A DNA stretch of 64,000 bases from Azadirachta indica (taxonomy: Eukaryota; Streptophyta; Magnoliopsida; Sapindales; Meliaceae). The first letter of the stretch is position 1. Every line of letters begins with the position of its first letter. Shown here piece after piece: positions 1 to 12,223 of this stretch. The notes under the pieces are model-generated. The model saw only the letters and a list, made by a program, of their open reading frames with translations, searched no databases and had not been told where the DNA came from. The stretch is taken from positions 15,710,367-15,774,366 of the forward strand of contig CM040446.1 of the NCBI GenBank assembly GCA_022749755.1, given 5' to 3'. Both the position numbers and the translations under genes were made by a program.

Positions 1-1959
1 TGCCAGGATCATTTAAAGAGGAGCCCAGAAAACTGTATCACAATATTGCAAGAACAAGCAAACTACCCACCAAAAAGGTTATATAAAGCAACTTGTTAAC
101 TTTGAAGCTAGCCAGCCAAACCAGGAAACTTGCAAGACCAAAAGAAATTATAACCTTTGTAATTCAATGTTTGGCTCTTTCTCCTCCTTAGACAAAATTT
201 TCTTGAAGATATCAGTTACATATAACTAAGAGGTGGTAAAATCTTTTCCACATGAGTATATGCAGGGGAGAAAATTAGTTTTCATTTGACAGCATCTGAG
301 ACAGAATTAAAAACATACCTTCTTTAGTTCCACTTTGGGAGGAGGAGGCTCCTGATAGAAGCTCGGCATGGGAGTTGCTTTAAAGTTCAAACTTTTCCTG
401 AGCTGTTTAATCTCCGCTTCTTGAGTTTCCTGCAAAAGAATATAGAGATATGCCACTATCTTAATGGTTTGGCAAACAGTACTTGTGCAGCAAAGCATGA
501 TTGAGTCCATGACCTCCCTCTAACTCATCTTATGCGAAATAGAGATTTCGAACCCTACAAATTGCAGAACATAACTGACATAAAATACTACCTTAGACTT
601 GGCTTGCAAATTACTTTGTTCTAACTCCTTGGCATGAATCTTTTCCTCAAGTTTACTGTAAAACTGCACACATAATAGAAAACCATTATGTTGTTATTAC
701 AAATGAGCTGGAGTGGATAACATAAAAAACTCCAGAAGGTGCAAGCACAAAACTAACCTCTTTCCTTTTCTCAGCCCGTTCATCACACCTAAAACTGAAA
801 CCATAATTTGGTAATGCACCCACCCTACGAGGTTTAGCATCTCCTGCAGTAGAAGATTCTACATCTTTTTCAGCATTTTCAGGATGTCCTTTCTTGAAAG
901 GCTTTGATTTAGTCTTCTCCCTGTATCCACAAAATAAGAGTTCAAAAATAGCTGGTGGAAAAAGCTGTCATCAATCAGAAAATTTTATTTTAGTACAAAA
1001 GAACTGATGAAGGTATCATATATCAAATTAAAGTGGTCAATAAAAGTTTCTATATCATGATATACAAATTGAATGAAATATAATTTGGCTGTCAGAAATA
1101 TACAGACAGACATTTAACAACATTGCAAAGCAAGAGAAAAAAATCTGAAAAAAAAAAAAAAAAAAATAGCACATGAAGTACATACAAAGGCTCTTCAGAT
1201 GGTGATGCATCAGATTTTCCAGATTGCTGTATCAAACAAGCACAAATAATGATCAGCAAACGTGAGTGAAAATCAAAACACAAAAAAATGAGCCAAGGTG
1301 CCCAATAGTACACATATGCCATGCTAGAAAAGCAGGATGCAGGAAAAAATTAAGTGTTGCATCAAATTTTACCTTAGATAAACGCATCTGTCTGTCATTG
1401 AAAGACCTGCTTTTAAAAGACTGTTTGGACTGTGAATTCAAACCAACAGAACCATTTGAAACAGTTGACATCGCCTCAGCATTTTTAACATCTTTACCCT
1501 TCTTCACCCCAGTTGATGAGACATTTTTCACGTTTGCTGGTTTCTCATTCTTTCTCTTGCCATGACCCTTCTGTGGCATGGATTGCTTTGAAGTATCAGC
1601 ATCTGTCCCTTCCCCACCCTACAAGAGATGTACAACAGCAGGGTCTCAGACAAAACATAAAAGCTAGATCAAAGCAATTAAGCAGCTTGTGCAACTCAAA
1701 CCTTAGCAATAGTCGACCCATTGCTTTCCACAATATCATTTGCTCCCTCTCTGACCTCCCCAGTAGTTCCACTCTCATCCTGCTTGTCAACGCTTTCTGA
1801 ATCTCCATTTGGCCTCTCAGCCTCGGTGCTTTTTTCAAACGTCCCATTTACATCATCTCCAGCAAACCCATCTTCCTCGGAGGCAACAAGTTGCTTATGA
1901 ACACCATTTTGATGGGCAACCTCAAGCCCATCAGCCACTTTAAGATCATCAAAATCCAT
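1..1959 (-). CDS. WDL5: WVD2-like / TPX2-domain microtubule-associated protein (3' end outside window)
   Basis: Six coding exons join in one frame: 1702-1959, 1373-1618, 1186-1226, 758-920, 592-663 and 319-429. All have GT donors and AG acceptors, and they give 297 residues before the last visible donor at 318. The ATG at 1959 is preferred because the codon before it is GTG, just inside the splice acceptor. The N-terminus is acidic and low in complexity, followed by a Lys/Ser-rich linker. The TPX2/KLEEK module then begins, with [29 protein letters not shown] and a Pro-rich [15 protein letters not shown] stretch. This family binds cortical microtubules and affects anisotropic cell growth. The rest of the domain and the stop must lie left of base 1. 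The symbol rests on family likeness and gene order relative to Arabidopsis At4g32330, recalled from memory. Confidence 0.85.
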
Positions 1960-2777
1960 CACACACTGTAAACAAGAAGATTAATGCATAATTATAATCT
2001 TGTATCCAACAAAGAATAAAACTCGCAAATAATTTATGCAAACAAGAAAGAACAGCATTATCCAAGAAATATTCATCTACTTCTTCCGTCTCCAGACACT
2101 GTCTAATTATTCTTCATCTTCCACATCAATATCAACAAAAACCAGTCACATACAATCTCAAAGTACAAATAAGAGCTCTTAAATGCACACTAGAACCAAA
2201 CAGTTGCTAAGAAATCAGGAGACTAGGAACTGTTAATCACCAAACAATGGGGCTGTAGGTGTAGAGCCAATAAATAAGCTGCCTTGCTCAATAAAAACGT
2301 ACTTAAACAAGTAGTGTTGTATTTTAATTTTTTGCTTTATATTCATTCTCTCACTTCTTCAGTAAACAAACCGAATGTTAATAACCTTGAAAAAGAAAAT
2401 GTATTAACTGCTCTACAATTAATCAATCGCATCCAGTGAAATTTCAAAAATTAGAAAAAACAGAACCAAATCAGATAAAACGGAGCGATGTAATAGCAAA
2501 AGGAACAAATTCAAATATAAATTGATTCTTAATGAAGAGCAAGATAAAAGAATCAAGAGATCTCCACATCAAACAAAATGAACACACAATCAATCGCCTC
2601 ACATTGATCTGCTCAAAGCAAAAAACATGCAAACGAAATTTCTAGCAACAGATACATAAACGCCTCAGTTTAAGAGCTCAGTAATGTAGTAAAACAAAAC
2701 AAAATAGCAAAATATTCAACAATTTTTCCTTCATTTTCCTCAAACTTTCTCGACAACCGAACAGAGTTGCAACTCAC

Positions 2778-2885
2778 CTCGAAAACCGTGCAAGAATCAG
2801 AACTCCATTAACTAACTCTGCTACAAACAAAACTAGAAAAATGAGGCAAATTTGTGAAAGGATCTACCGAGAAAAAAATGGATGA
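2778..2885 (-). other. Probable non-coding first exon (5' UTR) of the WVD2-like gene
   Basis: A consensus donor reads on the minus strand at 2777-2776, and the first coding exon has an acceptor that takes it up to 1965, six bases before the ATG. This implies a leader intron of about 0.8 kb (1966-2777). The right edge (transcription start) is a guess; the sequence turns AT-rich beyond about 2940. Confidence 0.5.
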
Positions 2886-5800
2886 TAATGGAGAAAACTT
2901 CACAAATCACTGGATCCGAACCGAACCCTCGGATTCAAAAGTCGGTTTTTTTTCTTAAAAATTTAAATTTTAAGTTTAAAAAAATAACTATAAAGAAGAG
3001 CAGTACTTTGAAGGCTCTTTTATACCAGCGGCTTTCAAATCCATTTCTACCGGTCATTATCCAGAGAGAGAGAGAGATATATACGGTCCTCGTAGAGATA
3101 TACGGTTATACGGTTTTAGTTGAAAATATCAGAAAATTACGGACGGTTAAGTAACTAACACTAGGTTTTCTAAGTTTAAACCATTAACTATTTTTTTTTA
3201 AAAACTTTTATTATTAATTAATTTTTATGGACGGTTAATCACCTGGTATTGTTTCTGACATCTGCTATGTAACCGGATAATTTTATCCACATATTTTGTA
3301 GGTTCTATTATTATTATTATTATATATATATATTTTTTTTTATATTCTTAATCTTAGTTTTTTTTTTTTTTTTCAAAATCAATTTACAAGTTTGGCTCTA
3401 ATCCTCCGTGAAATATATGTTATTATTTATATATATTTAATCCTATACATAGTTAAAACGAAAATTAAATTTAGTCTTATTAAAATTGGTGCAAGGACAG
3501 TTCAATTGTAACATCTTCGAGACACATTAATAAAGATATTAAAAAATAACAAATATATATTTTTATGTCAAAATTAATGAACTTATTTGACAATTTTATT
3601 TTATAAAATAATAAATAAATAAAATTGCATTAATTCATTCGTCTTATAGGGATGAACTATTAAATTGAAATTATTCAAAACAACAATTTACTTACCAAAA
3701 GAGCTAATAATATTCGAAAATAGTGTAAAAATTCTAGTGCTTAATCTGGTTTAAAATATATTTTTCAATAGAATTTTCTCAATTTACAATAAATTATAAA
3801 TTAAAAGTTATGTCATTTTAATTTTAAATTTATTTTTACTATCGTATAACACGACAAATCATAAAAATAAAATATTTTTATCATATATATATATATATAT
3901 AAATGTTAAAAAAATTGAGCAAATGAACTTAAATGAAACTTATAATGTTGAATTCAAAATTTTAAATTTTAAATTTTAAATTGAATTGATTTAAATAAAT
4001 GAAGGGAAGGGAAGGGAAGTGAGACTGTGAGAGCGAAGACAATTAATTACAAACGGAGTAAGTGAGGGTAAGTTGTCGGGTCGGGTGCGCCGGAAAGTGT
4101 TTGAATCCAAGCCATGTTTTTCGGAGCAGCATTGGATGAGAACCCTAACTCAACCGTTAATACAACCATGTCCATACGGGCATTTATGTCCCGTAATTCC
4201 CGATTCTTGGCTACGTAATAATTGTCATTTATATTATATGGTTTCTTTTTTTGGAAAATTAAAATAGGTGTATGCAAGTATACAGTATACCAAACTTTGA
4301 TCCATTTGGCAATTCTCTTTTCAATCAAAAATTGGAGCGTCTTAATTTGGACTTTAATTTGTTTGAGACCCAGCAATAGCTAGCATTGAACAAAAGCTCA
4401 GTTTTTGATGCTGTTTACTGTACTAATTAAGAAAGTTGTATTTGTTGAATCATTTCCAAAAACAAAGAAAAGTAGATGAATCGAACCAAATTATAAAATA
4501 TATATATATATATATATAATGATGGTGTTAAACTTTAATAGGGCAGTGCAAAAAAAATAAAATAAAAATAAAAAAAGACACCAGCAATGCAAATAAAAGG
4601 ATTGAACAGGGTACTAGGTAGGCCAACTAAGCATTATTTTAACAATATAATCCAACCAAAATATAAATATATAATATACTTTATATTATTTTAATGTAAA
4701 ATCACAACGTACAGCTCTAAATAGGGTTATTTCCCCCACATCAACGTTTTATAAGGTACAAAAATATCGACTATATATACATATATAAAAAGTTGCCCTA
4801 TAAAAACATTTTAAATAAACAAATAACTACATATTTATAATTTTAACTTTTTACTTATTTTTATTACAATCATTGTAATTTGTTAATATTTATATAGAAA
4901 ATTAACACATACTTCCCCTGAGATATGAGAAAGTATATATACATCTTCTATGGATTATTAATTGACCGCCTTCATTGTTAGTTTCACTATTAATTTCATA
5001 GGCAATTATGTAAAATACATTCTTTTTTTCATATTTATTTTTTTCCTTATTTTTTATTTAAAAAATAAAAATAAAGAATAAAGATGAATAAAAATGAAAA
5101 AAAAAAGCATGAAAATAAATAAAAAACTAAAAAAATTAATGGAGTTGAATATTTTAATTATCCAAAAAATCTAAACTAAACAACTTGGATAAATCAAGGC
5201 AAGACATCTAAATTTTCTTTTAAATTTTTGTCCAATTATCCAAAAAATTGAACTTACTTATAAATTATTGTGGAAGCCATGAAAATAAAACACAAGCAGA
5301 AAATAAAATTTTTTAATAATAATAAATTTATTTTTTTGTCTGAATTTAAAGTATTAATGATATTCTATTCATTTTAAGTAATAAAATTAGTAGATTGACT
5401 GTTCCAAAAAGGTATACAAGTATTTTTTCAAATTTTTCGTTTACATGTAGGTTTATGAGATGTATGTGTTAATTTATCATACTTATAATTTGACTTACCG
5501 TAGTTGTAATTCCCACTTTGTTTCTGTAAATATTTGGGGCATAACATGTGATACAAATTGTTATATCAATGGAATGAAAAAGGCTATGTATTGTCAAATG
5601 AGTGATTGATATCAAGTTGAGATTTAGACGATATTTATACGTATTGGTACCTTTCTATCTAGACTTTTAATGCACTCTCATCGTAGCAGTAAGAAATATT
5701 AAATTAAAATAAAATAAAATAAAATAAAATAAAATATAATTTGGTCCAGCAAAAATTAATTAATTTGCTTGACTTAATAAACTTGATTACCAACAAGATA

Positions 5801-8593
5801 CGACTCACAGCAGATGCTTTTAAGCCAAGTTCGCCGTATCCTACCTCGTCACAGCCCACAACCCACAACAACAACTAACAGCATCATATTTTTAGAGGAG
5901 CTGTTAGGGAAAATTTATCCAATGTATTTTAAAATTTAAGTAATTAACAAAATTAGCAGAGTTGTTATCAAAACTAAATGAAAATTAAAAATAAAAATGG
6001 GACAGGCTATGCGCACAGCTAGTAATTCCAAATGCATCCACATGACAGGACACGTGATCACGAAACGAAAGATCCATCAGAGCTGCTGACAAATGCATGT
6101 TCCACTCCTCAAAGACATTCTGTAAAATTTGCACGTGTGATGTGGGGTCCTCTTCATCTCGCTCCACACGTGTCGTGTTCCAGCTCACATTATACATGTC
6201 GTATTAATTTAGCCCTTTTAATTTCCATATTTATAATTAATATTTTCATGCCTTTTAATTTTGTTTAGTTTTGATTAATTGTGATTTTATTGTAGAGAAC
6301 GAAGAAAATCTTTTACCCCAAATGCAAGCAATGTTGGAGTAATAACATTCAGGTCCCTATCTTTTACATTCTCATATGTAAAGATAACCAGTTTTCCATG
6401 TATAACAAAAAATTCCTAATCTTTATTGAAATGACCGAAATATCCTGAAATATGAACTCGAATATGTTGATGTTATATAAGTACAAAATTCAACATTTTT
6501 AAGTGTAATTTTGTCCTTTTAATTTAAGTTAAGGACTTATTTGTTATAAATAAATAATAAATAAATTATTTTTTTAAAAAGTAGGGACTCAAATGTTAAA
6601 ATCCAATCCCATATATATATATATCAACTAATCAAAGCCAAGCCAATTGAGCAACTTTCAGGTGATAATAGGTGTGGCCCAACATTCTCTTTTGTGGAAT
6701 AATAATAACAACAAATTAGTTGGGAATTCATATCATTAAAGCGTTACAAGATAAGATAATCCAATGCTTTGCCAGAGATTAGGAAAACAGTGACACCATA
6801 TGTATATAATACTTGTTAATTATCTATTTGTATGAAGAAGTGTCGGTTGCTTGCAATCTAGAATAAAATATTGAAAAATAGAGTTAAGAGGAGGAAACCA
6901 TATATATATATATATATATATTCAATTTACAAAAAACAAGAAGATAAATGGGTTTAGAAGTTTATAGTATTTATACATAACTCACAAATTTTAGAAAATG
7001 ATTCACTGAACAAAACTTAAGAGAAGTCACCATCTTAGTTCTTAAGAGAGGCAGCAAAATAAGGACCCCCTTTATAGACATCAATTTAAGGCCCGGGCCA
7101 CCCCCCCTCCTGCCCGTGTTGGATGGGTGTAATATTTAGATAACAATACATGTAGGAATAATACATAAAAGGATAATGACATCAGAGTCTTTAAGCTTTC
7201 ACAGGTTTACAATTAAAAACACAGTTCATATATTTGTATCAAATAAGTCCTTGGATTGCTCTGTTAAGATGATTAAATCACTATTACAGTATTCAATTTT
7301 GTTCATCACAATAGAGTACTCTTATTTATTTAAATAAAAGTTACAGAAACCACTCATTATTAGATATTTTTTTCTATTTATTTTTCTTGTGCAAGGGAAG
7401 GATTTGACTCCCTGCGATTGTACTCTTACTAACACACTGAAGTAGATGTAGCCCTTTACGAGTCTTCATATATAGGCCCGACTATCAAAGATCCATTGTC
7501 TAGGCAAATTCTTGACTTGAAATGTCAGAAATAAAAATTTAAAAAAAAGATTAGGGATTTGTTTAATACAAGCAGACAAAAGATGTTCTTATTTATAAAA
7601 ATATAAAAGCTCAGGGACCCTGATGTTGATCCATGATTCCCTCATCGATGACTCTATAAAGACAAGAAATAGCCAAAAATTTGTAAATTAATCATAATTA
7701 AAAATCCTAAAGTTAGACACTTAGGACGCCCTTTTAATTTTATTAACTTCTTTTTTTCTGTATTATTCACCTTTGTTTTTTGCCCTTTTCCTTTTTCTAG
7801 ACACAGTTACATAGACTTGGCCCACAAGCTGTCACCCATGTACACGTATTGTTGTTCGCAACTTCAAAAAATTAATGGGAAATTCCTTTTTTGTTGAATT
7901 TTTAGCGCACTTTGTCTTTGCTATTTGTCCATTTTATTAGAGGCAACTCTACTGAATTTATCAGGACCCAAAATGTTGGAATTATGATAGAAATAATGGT
8001 CCTATGAACTGAAGTAATGGAGATGCACAATTTCAATGAGAAGTAATTTTCTCTTCTTTCTTTTCACAAGCACAATAATTTGATTTTGAAGGTCTGATTA
8101 TGATAGGCCGAAGCATAGCTTAAAACTGGTATCCACAAATTGTTTATCCATACCAAATAATTTCTATCATAGGATTAGAAAACTTACTGCATCGGTGACG
8201 ACTGATAAGCCCCACAAGTTGGGGTATCCTTCTAACCACTGAGATGGGCCAGGGTCACCCCTCTTTCCTATGTATGAACTCTCATAATTATGCTGCTAAT
8301 TGTTCTAGGAAAACGTATCATCAACTATTTTAAACATAACATAACCTATAAATCAAATTCTTTTGTTGTCCTAAAAGATTTTAGCAATTGAACCAATTAG
8401 CATATACGGCACGAATGACTCACCGAGTAGGAACTAGTTTGAATGTGAATATAATTATAATACCATGAGATAGCACTGAAAAAAAAAAATGGAAAATTTA
8501 CAATGCAGACCATCTAAAATTGCAAGTATACAACTAGAAAGTAACTAATGAATCAAGAAAAAGACACCGTGTTGGGCTTGGTCAAAAAAATTG
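2886..8593. other. AT-rich intergenic region with microsatellites and small GC-richer islands
   Basis: No convincing gene is present. The region holds AT dinucleotide tracts (for example near 3885, 4498, 6620 and 6900), a GGGAA run near 4006-4020, and an AAAAT pentamer array near 5703-5745. Three islands stand out: 4060-4220 with a 33-codon ORF, 6030-6190 with three CACGTG boxes, and 7380-7470, which resembles a tRNA-derived SINE on the minus strand. The leftmost part is probably the promoter of the WVD2-like gene and the rightmost part is the 3' flank of the peroxidase gene. Confidence 0.6.
7380..7475 (-). repeat. Possible tRNA-derived SINE remnant
   Basis: Read on the minus strand, a TCAGTGTGTTAGTAAGAG segment resembles a pol III A box. 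About 10 bases further on, GGGAGTCAAATCC resembles a B box. There is no clear tail or target duplication, so this is only a suggestion. Confidence 0.25.
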
Positions 8594-11366
8594 TCACAAG
8601 CTTTTCCACCTTGCTCCAGAGTTCACTAGTTTAATATAAGCATTTTTGAAATCTTCAAAGAACAGATTCTGATTGTCGGCATACATCATGATCCATCTGT
8701 GCATTAGTTTGAGCGTCCAAGGTGAGAAAATTTTAAATAAGCCATGGATTACTTGCAAATTTTGGGAACTTTTTTTTGCAATTGCTGGCTTAAAGGTATA
8801 ATATTTTGCAAATTTATTGCTTTGAGTTCCCAACATTTCAATTGCAAAAGCATCCCCCAGTGGTCAATTCAAAAATGATTATTATTTACTTAAATGAAAC
8901 AAGACTAGATAGAATTAACTAATGGAAGTTTAAGAGTCTTTTCAGAGATGACAAACCTCAGGCATTCATCATCCTGAACCAGTGCACGATCTGAAGGGAG
9001 TCCAATCATGCTTGACATACCAGCTACAAGCAAAAGAAAAGAATCAATTGCTAGATCAATATAAAAATACAGACATTGAAGGAAGAAAAGAGCACACGGA
9101 GCATATTGAATTTTATTTTAAAAGAGTGTATCCACTAGTGACTATCATAATTTAAAACTCAAACAAAATGTAGTACTCAGACCATCTAGCAGTTTTTAAA
9201 TGCATATACTTCTTCATTCTTTTATGTTGGATAAAAAAAAATACAAATGGGGACGATATCTATAGTAAAATGAGTGTCAATTGAAGCTATTTACCTGAAG
9301 ATTGCCATGGCTTCTCCAGAAGAATCTTATAGTATGAATTGTCAAAAGCTGTTGGATTTCCAAAACCTTTACTTCCAAGAGTATGGGCTCCAGATAGAGC
9401 AACAAGCTCTTGTGTTCTGAAAATGAAAAACAGTGTCACCTCTTTCTTCAGACAAGACACATGTGAATATTAATTATGTTATATTATGCAAATGATATGC
9501 CAACTACATAAAAATGATGCCAGTCAGATTTCAGTTATAGGTAGAATCAAGCATGCACATGATAAAAATTGATAAAATGGCCTAGCTACAGTTTAGTCAA
9601 ATGTGAGTTCAGCCTACATATTACTAATTTTAATTGGTGAAAAGAACATGGATAATGAACTCGTTTAGTCTTAAAAACTCACGAGAAGCCTTTTCTTTGA
9701 AAGCACTGCTTCAAACCAGAAGCATCCAAAGATTCTTGTGGAAGCTTTCCCTCAGGATCAGGCTCCCTGTAAAGGAAAGTAATTACTAGAAGACTTGATG
9801 TAACATAAAAAAAAAATAGTATGATATTGATGAATTCTTCAAATGAATTAGCCTGAATGGCATGAGATTTGATATGAATGAAAACTGCACATTTGAGGAT
9901 TCTTTTGATGAAGCATTTTTATCTACCTAATGACTAGATTTAAATTCATACTTTCACGTAAAATAAGGTTGAAAGCTTAACTCCTTACATTGAATCCAGT
10001 CTGCCCAAAGGAACTGGGATTGTTGGACCTCCACAAACTGAAACAGCTACAGATCCACCCACAGCTATCATGTCCGCCCAGGATACTAACAATGGAAAAA
10101 TTTACACATCTTTGCACATCATTACACATAGCTATCAAACATTCTAATGGCAGCAATTCAGATGGAAAAACCTGATTGTATTGCATCCACGTCACTCTTT
10201 GCCTTATCTAGAACCTAAACAACAATGCATCCAATATGGTGTAAACTCATAAGAACACAGAATTTATGATTCTTTACGCAATAAAGAAAAAGCAAGACAG
10301 AGCATGCCTTGAAGGGTTTTTTAAGGCCTGCATTCTCAGGTCTTTCAAATTCAAAAACTATAGAACCGTTCATACCACCTGCACTAATAACAAGGCACTG
10401 TAAATTTATACAGAAGTGGGGAAGACCAATCATAATACAGCAATGGAAATTTATGATATCAATGTCTTAAACATGGAGCACATTATAAATGAGTAATAAG
10501 CATCAAGCACATTTCAAGTTAAAACGTATTCTGAAATTCATTTCCTCCAATAAATACCCGAATTCTCATCCATTTCAAAGGTTCCTGCATCATGAAATGC
10601 AAGACGAAGTACACCAGCAGCCTTGCCCTTTGAGACTACCTTAGTCACCGCTTCTTTCATGCGCAGATACTCACTAGCACTTGACCTTTGATGTCAATAA
10701 AGAAAAAATAATCAGGATTAGGCTTTAAAATATGAAAAATTGCATCATCTGGTTAAGCAACACAAAAGAGAGAAACTATGAACACTTTCCCAGTCAGTAT
10801 CTCAGCTAATTTTATCAATAATTGTTTGACATAGGCACAAATTGATTGTCCATCTACGAAAACAAAGCTCAAGTAGAACACATGATTTTATTGTTGAACT
10901 ACCAAAACAATTTCTGCCAACTTAGATTAATCAATTACCCAAAAGAAAAGAAGTTTCATCCAAAATTCCCCATTGGTTTTTTTGTTTTTTATTTCAACTT
11001 ACTCCTCCGCTTTTGCACCAAACTCCTCCACAAACTCCCCCAGAGGCAGAAGTAATGGAAGTGTAGCTGTAAACAACAGTCCTCTCCTCCTATTCAAATC
11101 GCAGGAGTCATTTTTCCCTGTAAGTTTGGAACAAATATACGCAATTAATAATAAATTAGATCCAGATTTCTAATAGCATCAGTTCGATATTCACCTGAAC
11201 CTTGGTAGTTGACAGGGGAAGAGAAAATCCTGAGGGTTTTGGTGCCAAATACGACGGTTGACAAAGAAGACCGTTGTGATATGGAGGGAAAATTGAATTT
11301 CAATTTGAGACGGAGAAGGGAAGAGGAACAGGTGGAGCAGGGGCCGAAGGTAGTTGATGTACTCAT
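8594..11366 (-). CDS. APX6: APX6 / ascorbate peroxidase-related (APX-R) heme peroxidase, probably plastidial
   Basis: Ten exons join in frame to 333 residues: 11195-11366, 11003-11117, 10558-10685, 10308-10378, 10172-10214, 9989-10085, 9683-9766, 9295-9416, 8957-9023 and 8594-8696. The start is the ATG at 11366. The Ser/Thr-rich first ~55 residues fit a plastid transit peptide. The peroxidase fold shows the distal motif LRLAFHDAG (Arg123, Phe126, His127), then SWADMIAVGG, then the proximal LVALSGAHTLG (His248), then AFDNSYY with the supporting Asp. Length is close to Arabidopsis At4g32320 (about 329 residues). Classical ascorbate peroxidases have Trp where Phe126 sits. They also have an Arg and a Trp in the loop after the proximal His, and this loop is shortened here. 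Peroxide reduction is therefore likely but ascorbate use is doubtful. The fourth intron has a GC donor. Confidence 0.92.
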
Positions 11367-12223
11367 CCTCAACGGACGGTTAGGAGAGCGGGTACGTGAA
11401 AAGATTTTAGCAATGGAGCTGTTGATTGCCTGCGGTCGGGTCCAGGAAATTCACTACAAAAAGGACCAATCCAATGCAGCTGCCTGGATGGTCTTTTAAA
11501 TTATTTTTTTTAATATATAGGAAAATTCTATCTAACACCCGTAAAATTTATTTCCTAATCAGGTTAAAAATTACTTTTTCTTTTTCTAATTTATTAGAAT
11601 TATTTTGTAATAATTTGTTAAAAAAATATATTTAAAATACAAATTTATATATTATAATTAAAATTTAATGTTAAATAATGTGTCATCATAAACTAGAATA
11701 GAATGACCCATAAAATATATAAGCAATCCTTTGCTGCTGAAGATGCAGGCAAGAAGCCACAAGGCTCCTTCAATGCAACCTCAAACTCCCAACTATACAT
11801 ACGCATAGTTTGGATAATAATGTAATTGAGTGATGTTTTGAGCTATTCCATGATGGTTTGCTCTAACTCAATCTTGAATTCTACCGAATTCGTGCTTACA
11901 ATTATTATATAATGAACATTCTGAATTTTGCCAAATTTTCTTGAACATCTATTCTGTGTTTCACTTAATAGCTACCCAAAAATCGGGTTGAATTTGCGAG
12001 ATATTAAGGTAAAAATGTATTTATTTTGCACATTTTATGACGAACTCTTGGCTTGCAGGGAGCAAGCAGGAGTTTGCAAACAACGAAGATAGAGCTCTGC
12101 TGGTTACTAGCATTACAAAATTTGAATACTCTTTAACGTTTATACAAGGACATATTGAATGTTAGGTATACAACAGAAAAAAAAAGGGACTGAAGCATTG
12201 AACAAGCCAGTCTCCAGCAACTG
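11367..12223. other. Intergenic: peroxidase 5' flank and SD2-5 kinase 3' flank
   Basis: The short peroxidase promoter (11367-11500) is moderately GC-rich. The sequence then becomes AT-rich, and from about 12000 it is probably the 3' UTR of the receptor kinase. No further ORF of merit was seen. Confidence 0.5.

Noticed and set aside
6032..6268. 78-codon plus-strand ORF in the G-box island
   Set aside because: Its composition follows the GC-rich patch and then AT-rich DNA, with no motif; a regulatory reading fits better.
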